Source of the DNA: Malania oleifera
Lineage: Eukaryota > Streptophyta > Magnoliopsida > Santalales > Ximeniaceae
Direction: 5' to 3'
DNA length: 64,000 nt
NCBI RefSeq assembly: GCF_029873635.1
Contig: NC_080423.1
Span: 95,141,191 to 95,205,190 of the forward strand
The number at the start of each line of letters is the position of its first letter. Position 1 is the first letter of the stretch. Both the position numbers and the translations under genes were made by a program. The notes under the pieces are model-generated. The model worked only from the letters and a program-made list of their open reading frames with translations. It had not been told where the DNA came from and made no database searches. This document shows positions 41,401-53,400 of the stretch, piece by piece.

Positions 41401-44400
41401 TTGATACAATAATTTCAAAAATTTAATACTTGTGTATTTTTAGCAAACCTCAAGAAAGGTCCTTGGAATTCTTGAAACCTTAAGGGACGTCCTTGGAATT
41501 TTTGAAAACTCGGGGGTGGTCAGTATCTTTTGCTCTAAACTATAATAATTACTTTAATTAATTTTTTTATATTGCAAAATTCACTTTATAAGAGTAATCT
41601 TATTGTACATGCAACTAAAAAAATAGTAAAAATATTTTTTAAATGTCTCTTATTAGTTTAAAATGTTTTTTTTTTTGGGAAATTTATGGATATATTTTTT
41701 TAATTATATTTAAAAATCATATAGTCATTTAGTTTTAGTTTTAATTAAAAAATTATGTATAAAATGATTAGTTTAATTCAGAAAACTGAAAACAATTGAA
41801 AACTGACAATAGAAACAGAAAATTGGCAACGTAAAAAACGTGCTTTCATAATCTATTTTTCCACTGTACTAAAACAAGAACAAAAAAACAGAAAACAAAA
41901 TGATACCAAACAGACCCTTAAATTTGTTTCCTAAAACTTGTATTTTCATGGGTGTTTTTTGCTTATTTTTTCCAAAAACGGTTCCTAGAAAACACTAAAA
42001 CAAACACTAACTTTGCATATTCTTTGTGTCCTTTTGTTTTCGGATGCAGAAAATTGTATTTGAAACCTTAGCCAAACAGGCCCAAAGAAAAGTGAATCGC
42101 ACAATAGTTATAAATGAAAGAATTACAAATTAAAGAATATAAAGAAAGAAATTTGATTATACTTATTTAATGCAATCTCTCCCCATGCCACTTTCACAAT
42201 CTGAAATAACAAATAAACTAAGCCTTAAAAGGCCTTACCCCAACACACCACACACCAAGCTAAGTGGGTATGCTTTCTCCATACCCGTAGCACAACTGAC
42301 AGGTAACTATGGTTCAACTTCCAGGTTGCCAGGTTAAATAAGCAAACCACATTTGCTAAACTTTTTGATAGAAGAAGAAATTTGAACACATACACAGAAA
42401 ATTTAATTGTTCTAGCCATAATTTATTCAATGGATTAAGAGGCTGTTTCATTCACACCTTCATGACATCTTTCAACATCCCCAGGATTGTGATGTCTATG
42501 GCATCCCATTCCGTAGTGATGGGAAAGTCAATAACTCATGTATGAGCAAGATTAAGGCATTTGGAGATCTTTGCGTTTACCATATTTATAGGCATAATTT
42601 AGGATAACAGGATTTAATTATGTAATTTTCAGCATTTAGGTATTCTCAATTATGTTTCATTTATTAGGAATTTGCTATTATTTCTTATATTGTGTTTCCA
42701 TATTTAGGATCTCTAATTATTCCAAACTATTTTTTCTTATTTAGTATTAGGGAAAGCTTGTATAAAGTCTTATGTGTAACAATGAAAGGCAGATTGGAAT
42801 ATTGAGCATTCAGCCCTAATTGAGTCCTGTCTTCATTTTTAACTCTTTCAATTCCAATTCTTCTCTTTTAATTTCCTGCATCCTTTTCTTGTGCCAATCC
42901 TGCATCAATTTGGTGTTAGGGCCTTATCCCAATCCCCCATCACAGCTTCACCACAGCCACTATTCAAAGTCACCAGCCACCCTCTACTTTCCTGCATCCC
43001 AGCCCGGCTACCATCATTCTCAACCATTGATGCATATCTTCTCATATGGTCACTGTCCCAGCATACGCAACATGATACCCTTCCCATCCATAATTCATAA
43101 ATCAATGTCTTCCAAAACCCTAGATGACTCCCAAGCTTAAGCAATTAACACATCCAAACCCTGATTCCTCTTCCTCAAGCAATTATGCTAAACGACTAAT
43201 CACCAAAGAACCTAGCACATACAAGGAACCCATTTGATTTGCAGTATAGCAGGCAATGACAAAAGAAGCCAAGAAGCAGTTTTTTAAAAGAAAAAAATCA
43301 TTGTCACTATTGGCCACTGCCAAAACTGAGCAGAGACGGTACAGCATAAAAAATAAAATTAAAAACTGCTACTACTGCGTCACCACTGTCTTTGTCCTCA
43401 ATTGAGAAGTCCAACCGGCAGATCTTACATCCTGAATCCCAAATCATCCTGCTAGAATCTCCTTTCCCTTCAATCATGGGCCACGACTAGAGTAACAGTA
43501 TCTTCGAAGATTCACCAGCAATAGATGTAGCACTGCAAGCTGCCTGCTGTGCATCTCCATTGCAGATTAGTGCCTGTGCCATCTTCCATCTGTGTTTGCT
43601 ATGGCCCCATATTTTATCTTCTCTTCTTTAAACCCTATTCACTTATTGCAAGAACAACAAAGCCAAGCATGTAACCACATAAGCCCAACCAGCTTTCATT
43701 ATAATCCAATCCACCTACATCAAATCCCAAATTGTTGACTAGCCTTACTCAACCTGCATGGATGCACCCAAAGCTGCACTGACCCAGCTTTAATGCTATT
43801 TGATCCAACTCAATTTTCATAAAGACATAAAAAAAAAAGGAACAGAAAAGAAAAGTAAAAAAGAAAAAAATCATGGTGACCAAGGACGAATTCATGTCCA
43901 TTCAGCAAGATGTGCCTGAATTGAAGGCCTGGAAAGATATTCATGACCTAGTAGAATGGGTTAATCTAGAACGAGCAGTATTGCATTAAGAAAATTGCGG
44001 ATCTTAGTAGTAAACTGACAGAATTATTAGCCTGTTTAAACATGTGGGTAATAGAGGCTGCAGTTATGACTGATCGAACTCCTCTGATGACAACTGAGCA
44101 AGGAATTCAATGCGATACTGTTAAAGCTCATGACGTGGTTGACCAAAAAGAGTAAGCCCCATTTTTGGGAGCATTAAAAAAAAGTGCTTATAGCATCTAT
44201 CACTTCAAATAAGTGATTTCACAAAATTGTTGAGGAGGAGAGCTGTGTGGAGATGTTTTGTGATCCTGTGTCAAAACCAGAGTAGCAACCACTTGTACTG
44301 GCAACAGGATTTGAGGGCATAAAGGACATTACAAAGTTAGCATATAGGCACAAAGAATCCACATAGGAACTTGAGCAGGTGGAAATTGCAGAGATTAAGC

Positions 44401-47400
44401 CTTCCATGGAGGGTAGGTATGTTGAGTTCAAGGGTGAAAACATGCATGAGATTTCATCTTCATAAATTTATCATTCCCAATAAGTTTGTCATCAATGACT
44501 TTGCCCACTTGCATTCGTACTTATTTTTGAAACTTGCGGATTATATCATTCATCCAGTTTTGTGTGATCCATTTATTTTTCATCCTTAAAATGTTTCAAA
44601 TTCAAGGTCAAATTTTTTCAAAGCAGAGGAGAATGATGGAAAACGTCAAAGGTTGTGTATGAGCAAGATTAAGGCATTTGGAGATCTTTGTGTTTACCAT
44701 GTGTAGGCATAATTTAGGATGATTGGATTTAATTATGTAATTTTAAGCAAATAGGGATTTGCAATTATATTTCATTTATTAGGGATTTTCTATTATTTCC
44801 CAAACTTTTCTTATTTAGGGATTTGCTATTATTTTCTAAATTATTTTTCTTTATTTAGTATTATGAAAAAACATACATAAAGTCTAGATGTGCAACCATG
44901 ACGGGCAAATTGCAATATTGAGCATTCAGCTGTAATTGAGTTTTGTTTTCATTTTTTTTTTTTTTACTCTCTTTCCTAATTTCCTATTCTTTTCTCTTAA
45001 TTTCTTGCATACTTCTCTTGTGCCAATTGGTCCTACATCACCATGTTTGTTTGGGACCCCTACTGTAGCAATAATCTCACATTCCTGAGGAATGAAAGAT
45101 TTTCAGAAAATAGGAATCCTGTTTCCATACTCCCCCCATGGGTAAGTTTCATGGTTCCTATGAGTTTCCTATTATTGGGAATAAATTTCCCCCATTATCT
45201 TGGCCAGATATTAATGCCCCCATGGTACAATATATATAATAATTAAAATGGAAATCAACAAAAAAAAAATCAAATGAAAGCATTGTTATTATTATGTTAT
45301 GATAATATATCAGAGGGGTTGAAATTTTTTGAGGCTATATTGCCCCCGTTATTTCGGTTAATTGAAGGTTAAAATTTTTAGGACATCGATTTAATTTGGT
45401 TCATACTTCTTAGAAGCTTTTTGGGCTGAAAATATGAGTATTCTTCATATATTCTTCATACACAGGGGTCATGAGCCAAGCTTGTTTACAGCCTCATGCT
45501 TCTCACTGACTGCTTGTCTTGTGCTCACTGGGTGGGTAACCATCAAATAAAATAGTGAGTAGGGTTTGTTCTTTAAGTGGCATGCGCCTGTAGGGTTTGT
45601 TCTTTAAGTGGCATGCGCCTTGGGGAAAAAGGGGAGTATGACTCCTCACACATGTTGATGTTTTCCGGTACTAGACTAGGAATAGCATACAAAACTCTTG
45701 GGAGGGAGAATGTCCATCCATCAGCAAACTCACTAGCAATTGTAAATGTGCTGAACCTACTTGCCCCCTTCGCTGAACACATTGCCTACAAAGGTTGATA
45801 AGATGAATTATGTTTCTTTGCTGGTTACTGCATGATCTTTGTGTTTACTACTTCCTTACTTACCCCACGTATTTTGTTTTTGACACTTGTGAACATGTTG
45901 AATTTCGGCTGACTAATTAAGCTTGTGTGCTACAAGCCTACAACTAATGCCACATGTACGAAGTGTTTGGCTTGTGACAATGGGATCAGAACTCAATCCA
46001 TTGCTTCATAATTTTTTTGTGATTGCAAAGCATTGGTAGGAGAACAATGCCACTGACTAATAGAGAGAGACTTGATGTGCTAGATTTGCATGTCAAGATT
46101 CTCAACCAGATGGCCATTGATGTGGCCCAGGCCGCCCAACTTACAGACCACGTTGATATATTGGAGGGATCCCAAAACCAATAAGGTTCCATATGAATTT
46201 GTTGGAAGACTTTCACAATGTGGTGGAAGCCATACAATATGAGACGGGCAAGCTTACGGCTAAGGAGAAACACTACATAAACACATGCAATCCCATCTCC
46301 AACTGAGACCACTCAACCGACCTCATCCACTTTCAAATTTGTGTAAAAGTTGGTAACTTTCCTTTCTAATAGAGTCGTTAGTTCCGCAGCTTTGGGAGAG
46401 AATTCCGCAATTCAATTAAAGATCGATTCAAGGTGGAATGCCGCTTTACAAATATACAAACTCCATTAGACAGATGATAGGACAGGGACGGACGGGCTAA
46501 GAAGACCAATAACAAAGGATTTGAAGGGCTAGAAGACCCATTCACTCTCTGTTCCATTCTTATAGATATCAACTATAATGGAAAAACGGAATTCCTCGTC
46601 ATCAGAGCCCTCGTGAATCTCTTGGGACAGCTCCTTCCAAGTGTGCCCATAAGGCGTCCTCTAGCCCAAGCTTGCCATTTACTCATCAAGAAGAAGCTTA
46701 AAACAGCGTGTTGTTCATGCTTTTGGAGACACCAGAATTATGAACATTCAATGGTACCTATGATGCCAAAGAGTAGGAAAATTTATTTGGCATGAATTAG
46801 TCATTCATGTAATTAGGTTTGAGTTAAAGGAGGCAAAAGTATTTGTAGTCAATATACTCGAGTCGAAACAAGCAAGTCGTGGTGCCATATCAAGCACAAT
46901 GAATTTTGAGGTAGAATTGATATTAGGAAAGATTTGAGAGAGAGTTAAAGGCCCGATTCTTTTCTAAGAATGTTGAGTAAAATTCTTGGCGCAACCTACA
47001 ATATCGTAAGCACACTAGGACAGTAGGAGACTACGTAAAACAATTTTTTGCTTTAATGTTGGATATATAGGCATGTCAGAGAAAGACAAGTTGTTCTACT
47101 TTCTTGTAGGTTTGAAGTTGTGGGCTAGGACTAAACTTCATTAGCAAAGTTCAAGACTTCCTCATTGCATAGACTACTGCAAAGCACTTGATTGACTATG
47201 CTAAAGAAACTTTCCCCATGCATAAGGGGAGTTGCTTAAATGGAAAGTTTTTCAAGAAGAGCAAACCAAGAGTGTGGGAGACGATACCAAGGCATTATCT
47301 TCAAAGGAGCTTTCCTCATCTCGGGCCCCCAACATATTTGGTGGTAGGGATAACTGCAAGATTGCATGCTTCCTATCTTAAGGCCTTCATCGAGTAGTCG

Positions 47401-50400
47401 ATTGCCCTCACAAGTCATCATAATGCCTTGCAAGCTTTCATTTGTTGTGAAAAACCACAAATTGCACAGCGGAATATATTTGTGTATGTAAAGGATCGAA
47501 CACACAGTGCACAGTAAATGATGAATATACAAACTAATCCACAACCATAACAAATATATGAAAGCAAAGAACAACAAATAACACAAGGAATTAAGTGGTT
47601 CGGCAATGCCTACATCCACGGGAGCAAACGGCAAGGATTCACTATCTTCTTGTGCAAATTACAAGAACAATACATCAATCCTCTCAACTCTTACGACCAT
47701 CATACTCTAAATACATCAGATATGACATATATATAGAGTTCTCGGCAGTTTTCCCTCCAAACCCTAACCAAATTAACATCCCCTTATTCAAAATTTGAAA
47801 TCTGCGTTGGGTTCCCAAGCGTATTTGTCGACAGTTTCAGTCAAACCATCGACGGAAAGAGCCAAACCATCAATGGTTTCAGGCATACCGTCGACGGAAA
47901 GATACTAAGAGCAAACCTTCTCTGAAGGTTCAGATAAACTGTCGACGGCAACTAAACAAACCGTCGACTGTTTCCTCAACACACTGATCTCACCATGTAT
48001 TCTCCTTGTGCATGCCATCCACTCAATTATATAAGCAACATATCACAACAATCTCCACCTTGCCAAAAAATAAGCCCCTTAGAAGAAACCGAAAACAAAG
48101 CCCGCTGCCCTACCTTGACCTTGGGACGTTAGGTCGGGACCGCCTCCCGTCTAGCAACTGGAGACAAACACCAAATCCAAGCAACCCTTGAACTTGCCGA
48201 TATCAGCTTCAGCTTCTACCATCAACCCCGATTCAGTTGTAAATGTTACACTCGAAGACTTCACCCTAGCCTTCCAACAAGGCCTTCCCACAACAGTAAA
48301 TACAAAAGCTGCTGCAAGCCTTCTATCACCAAAGCCCCTTACATAGTCTTCAACAAATCTCACAACTGATGATCCACTTTGTTGCTTGCCGAAACACCCC
48401 ATTGCACCATTATGGGGGACCTTTGACATATCCCGGACATCACAGTCCGTCCTTGGGTACCGAGCAGTAGACATTTCACATCGATTCTCCACAAAACCCA
48501 ATTCTCCCTGCAGTTCTGCCCACAAAGCTACCTTGAGATAATACCAATCTCCTTGCAGCTCTTTCCACAAAGCCATCATGAGATAACATTAATCTCCTTG
48601 TAGCTCTGTCTATGCGAATCTTCAAACCAAGACACTTCTTGGCCGTACCCAACACATTCGTGTCAAAACCTTTCAACAGAGTTCCCAACTGATTAACCTT
48701 AGTCAAAGCCTTCCCTACCAATAACATGTCATTCACAAACAACAAATACATCACTTCCTTGCATCCTATCACCCTCTTCCACACTGGAAGTCTCACCAAC
48801 TCCCACACCTGGTTCATATACAATGACTTCATCTCCTCCACCATAACACTTATCCATCTATTTTTCCCTTTGCCATGCACTGCAACTTGAAATATAGTTG
48901 GAACCTTGTTGCAGGTAGTAATGATTGCATAAAACACAAGAATACCAAATTTATACCTGAGTGGTGGTCTAATAGTGCACCTAAGCCCACCGTGATCCTG
49001 TTGGTTTTTCGAGTTGAAACTCCCTACAATATGAACAATGTCATCTCTACCTAAATTACATGTTTGCTAATGCTGCAGTTTTTTGGCATTTATTTCTCTT
49101 CCTTTACTTGAGTACGTTGTCCCATGGCTTTCACACCAAAAGTCATGTCCTCAATCACCCCTTTGTTTGCCACAGGATCACTCAACTTGCACCCACCTTT
49201 CTTATACCCTAGAAAGATGTAATGTCCAAATATAACACCAAACCTAGATCCTCCATCACTAGAATAGGGCACCAGTGGACATCCACTCACACTTGAGTAA
49301 TCTACCGCAAAACCTACCCACAATTCACCTGCAACTCTCTCATCTAGTGATACCTTTGGCGATCGGTCACATGACAAATGCGTCATACTCGCTGACTTTA
49401 CCAAAAAGTATTCTGCAAGCCCTGCATGTAACCTACCCTACTCACAAAACTCCTTGAATGAAACCAGAGTACTTAGTCCCAATGTCTGACTTGAGGATCT
49501 CTCTCCCAGTCTAGTTCTCCACCTCAACCACAAGTTAAACCTAGGGAACACATCACATCACTCTTGTGCCACATGAGATAAACCAAGACCCTTCGTGATA
49601 AACCTACGAAAAACATGTTCGCCCTGTGATGCTATCCTCACCGGTCCTCAAACATCTGAATACATGTAGTCACCCATATACACTAACCGCATATGCCACA
49701 GAACATCTGACTTAGATTCTACAGCTGCAACTCCACCTACAACTGTAACACCCTGCAGTGCATAGATATTTTCCACTACCTTTTCTCCTTTCATCACTAT
49801 CAAGTCGCATTCACACACTTTCATTACCCCACTTTCAGACTTGTAACTATAACGATTACAATCTAAAGTGCCCGATGAAATTACATTCTTCTTTAGATCC
49901 GGTACATGCCTTACATCACATAAGGCTCTCACAACACCATCATACATTTTGATTTTGGCATTTTCAATACCAATTATTTTGCATGAAATATCATTTCCCA
50001 TCAAAACACAACCAGTATTAACTGACTTGTAGGTGTTGAACCATTTTCTATTTACTTTCATGTGATAAGAGAATCTGGTATCTAGGATCCAAGAATCCGT
50101 AAGGCACTCCGAACCTGATGAAACACATAGCATATCACCATCACTGCTCCCTGAGTCTCCTTCCACTACATTTTCATATTTTGACGAACCCTTAGGCATA
50201 TATCGACTTTCCAATTTTCGCCAAACTGATGACGAAGAATCCTCATCCATGACGTGATACAGCACATCATCAACCAAACAAAGTCGGATGGTTGATACTG
50301 TCGTTGCCCCCAATTCATTCCTACTTCTGTGTAAGGCCTTCACCATGCCTTGCTACACCAAGAGATCCTTCACCCTTCTCTTCTAGAAACCGAAGTTCCT

Positions 50401-53400
50401 GGTTCTATCAAACTTGACAACATCAAATTTCTTAGATGAAGATCCAGAGGTCATTACAACAATGCTCTGAAACTTATTTGTTGTGAAAGAACACAAATTG
50501 CACAAAGGAATATATTTGTGTATGTAAAGGACCAAACATGGAATGCAATAAATGATGAATATACAGAACAATCCACAACCATAACAAGTATATGAAAGCA
50601 AGAACAACAAATAACACAAGGAATTATGTGGTTCGGCAATGCCTACATTCACGGGAGCAAACGACAAGGATTCACTATCTTCTTGTGCAAATTACAAGAA
50701 TAATACATCAATCCTCTCAACTCTTACAACCATCATACTCTAAATACATCAAACATGACATATATATAGAGTTCCTGAAGGTTTTCCCTCCAAACCCCAA
50801 CCAAATTAACGTCCCCTTATTCAAAATTTGAAATCTGCGCTGGGTTCTCGAGTGTATCCATCGACGATTTCAGTCAAATGGTCGACGGAAAGAGCCAAAC
50901 CGTCGACAGCTTTAGGCATACCATCGATGGAAAGATACCGAGAGCAAACCTTCTTTGAAAGTTTAGACAAACCATCGATGGCAACTAAACAAACTGTCGA
51001 CTGTTTCCTCAGCACACCAATCTCACCATGTTTTCTCCTTGTGCATGCCATCCACTCAATTATATGAGCCACATGTCACAACAATTGTCACAAGTTCAGA
51101 AGGATAAGGATGAGGAGGAAACCTCAAAAAAGATGAAAGAACCCAAAGTTGCCCAAGCTAATGGGTTACTGCTTTGTCAATCTATGGATAAATGGGAATA
51201 GCATTTGTTCTATGGTGGATACAAGGATTACACACAACTTTGTATCCTAAGGCAAGGTGTAGAAACTCAACTTGAAGCAAATAAAGACTTAGGACGCATG
51301 AAAGAAGGTATATTCCACTACCAAACCTACATAGGGAACAACCAAGCAGATGCTTGTGAAAGTTGGTCCATGTGAGGGACATGCGAATTTCATTGCTATT
51401 CTTATGGATGCTTTCCAAGTGATACTTAGGATGGACCTTGCGGGAAATTAGGGTGGTTCCAATACTATTTGTAGATCCCTTTATCTAACTTGGGGATCAT
51501 CTTTGCATGGTTCAAGTTGTGACAAAGAAAGGAGATGATCTCTTTTTGCATGCAATTCAAAAAGAGTTTGAAATTTTGAGACGGGGTGAACCAACTTATC
51601 TTGCCTCATTGGTAGTTGATGAAGACATAGGGCAAGAGCTAGTGCTACTAGCATCCAAGATATGTTAAAAAGAGTACCAATTTGTTATGCCAAATAAGTT
51701 ATTAAACAACTTGCGTCCAAAACAAGGTGTGTACAAGATCAAGTTGTTACTAAAGGTGAACCTCCTGCTAAAGGGGCACAAAGGATCCTACCTCCATCTT
51801 TGGCAAAATTACAGAAGTAGCTAGATGAGTTACTAAAAACAGATTACATCTGATCCTCTAAAGCATCAACCAAAGCACTAGTCTCGTTTCAAAAGAAATG
51901 CAATGGGAGAGTGAAATTATGTTTGGATTACCGTGCACTTAATAGGGTTACTATGTGCAACAGGTATCCTATTGTTGATTTGTTTGATCAAACAGGTCAT
52001 GTCAAGTATTTCACCAAACTTGACTGGCGTCACACTACTATCATGTGAAGATAGCAAACGTGATGAGCAAAATAATAGTTGTGTGAAGTGACATAGGACT
52101 AAAGAGTTCTTGGTGGTGCTTTGGGTTATCGAATGTGCTAATGAATTTTTGCATGCACGCTCATGAATCAATGATTCAAGACTATCTCGATACGTTTGTC
52201 GTGGTATATCCCGATGATATTGTTGTCATGGTTCTAATAAGGAAGAAACTCAAAAGCATCTACACGTGTTGGGTAGGCTAAAGGAGAATAGTCTATATGT
52301 GAAGAAGGAGAAATGCCCTTTTGCACAAAAAAGTATGAAGTTCCTTGGCCATGTGATTGAACAAGGTTGAATCCAGATGGATATGGAGAAGGTGAGGACT
52401 GTCCAAGATTGAAAGCTCCCAAAGACTACTTAGAAACTGCGTTCCTTTCCAAGTCTTGCCAACAACTACCACAATTTCGTAGGGGCACTCAAAGAGGATT
52501 GCCCCACAACCAAATTGCTGAAAAAATGTCATGGAACATGATGCGGAGTGCTAGGAACCTTTGACAATGTGAAAAAAAGCCATAATGAAGGATCTGGTAC
52601 TTGCCTTGGATATCATGACGCCATTTGAAGTGTAGATAGACGCATCCAACTATGCCCTCAATGGTGTCTCCTACAAAAAGGACATCTTGTTGCTTATGAG
52701 AGCCAGACACTAGTGAAGATGAATGGAAGCACACAACTCAAGTAGATCTTAGCAGTAATCCATTGTCTTTGAGTGTAGTAGTATTACTCGCCTGGGTAGA
52801 AGTTTGGGGTGAAAAGGGATCCCTTAAGCATGCTCAATGGCACGAATTCCTTGCAAACTTAGATTTCTTCTTTGAGCATAAGGCTGGGTGAATCAACAAA
52901 TGAGTAGGAGGGCTAAGCTTGTGACCCTCCAAATGGTTAACATGTCAAAATTACCACATCAATTTTGGAACACATTTAGGAGAACCTAGTCAAAGATTCA
53001 GTGGCTCAAAACCTTATGAACTTGGTTGAAGATGACGAAGCATGCAAGTTTTGGTTAAAGGATGGTTTACACACATAGAAACCAACTCTTTGTTCCTCAA
53101 GCTCGTGGCCTCAAGAAGGCGATATTATGGGACTGTGAAGATACCATGTGGGTACACCACCCACGATGGCACTGAACTTTGGCACTACTAAAGCAAAGGT
53201 ACTACTCGTCACACATGTAAAGTGAGGTAATTGAGTATACCAGGACTTGTCTCACCTACCAGAAAGACAAGTTCGAGAAGAAGAAGACTGTAAGGTTATT
53301 GGAGCCCTTGTCCATGTCAACGATAGAGTGTGAGAGAGTTTCATTTGACTTCAGAACCAATCTCTTAGAGTCGGGAACATGGGGTTTATACTTTTGGTTA

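Larger units (their letters stand above)
47453..51083 (-). mobile_element. Ty1/copia element fossil nested in the Gypsy element
   Basis: LTRs at 47453-48050 (598 bp) and 50479-51083 (605 bp) have inverted ends TGTTGTGA/TCACAACA and differ at roughly one base in ten by eye. A purine tract 'aggtggagat' adjoins the 3' LTR (below 48060). On the minus strand a gag/protease region (49648-50346, with DSWILDT) and a short reverse transcriptase remnant (48476-48937) are recognised. The inside is only 2.4 kb and is broken in several places. Each LTR carries a GTCGAC palindrome array upstream of a 'tatatatag' TATA-like box. Confidence 0.88.

Noticed and set aside
42820-43140. Overlapping Ser/Pro-rich open frames
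   Set aside because: They lie across the LTR and leader of the non-autonomous LTR element and have no recognised domain.
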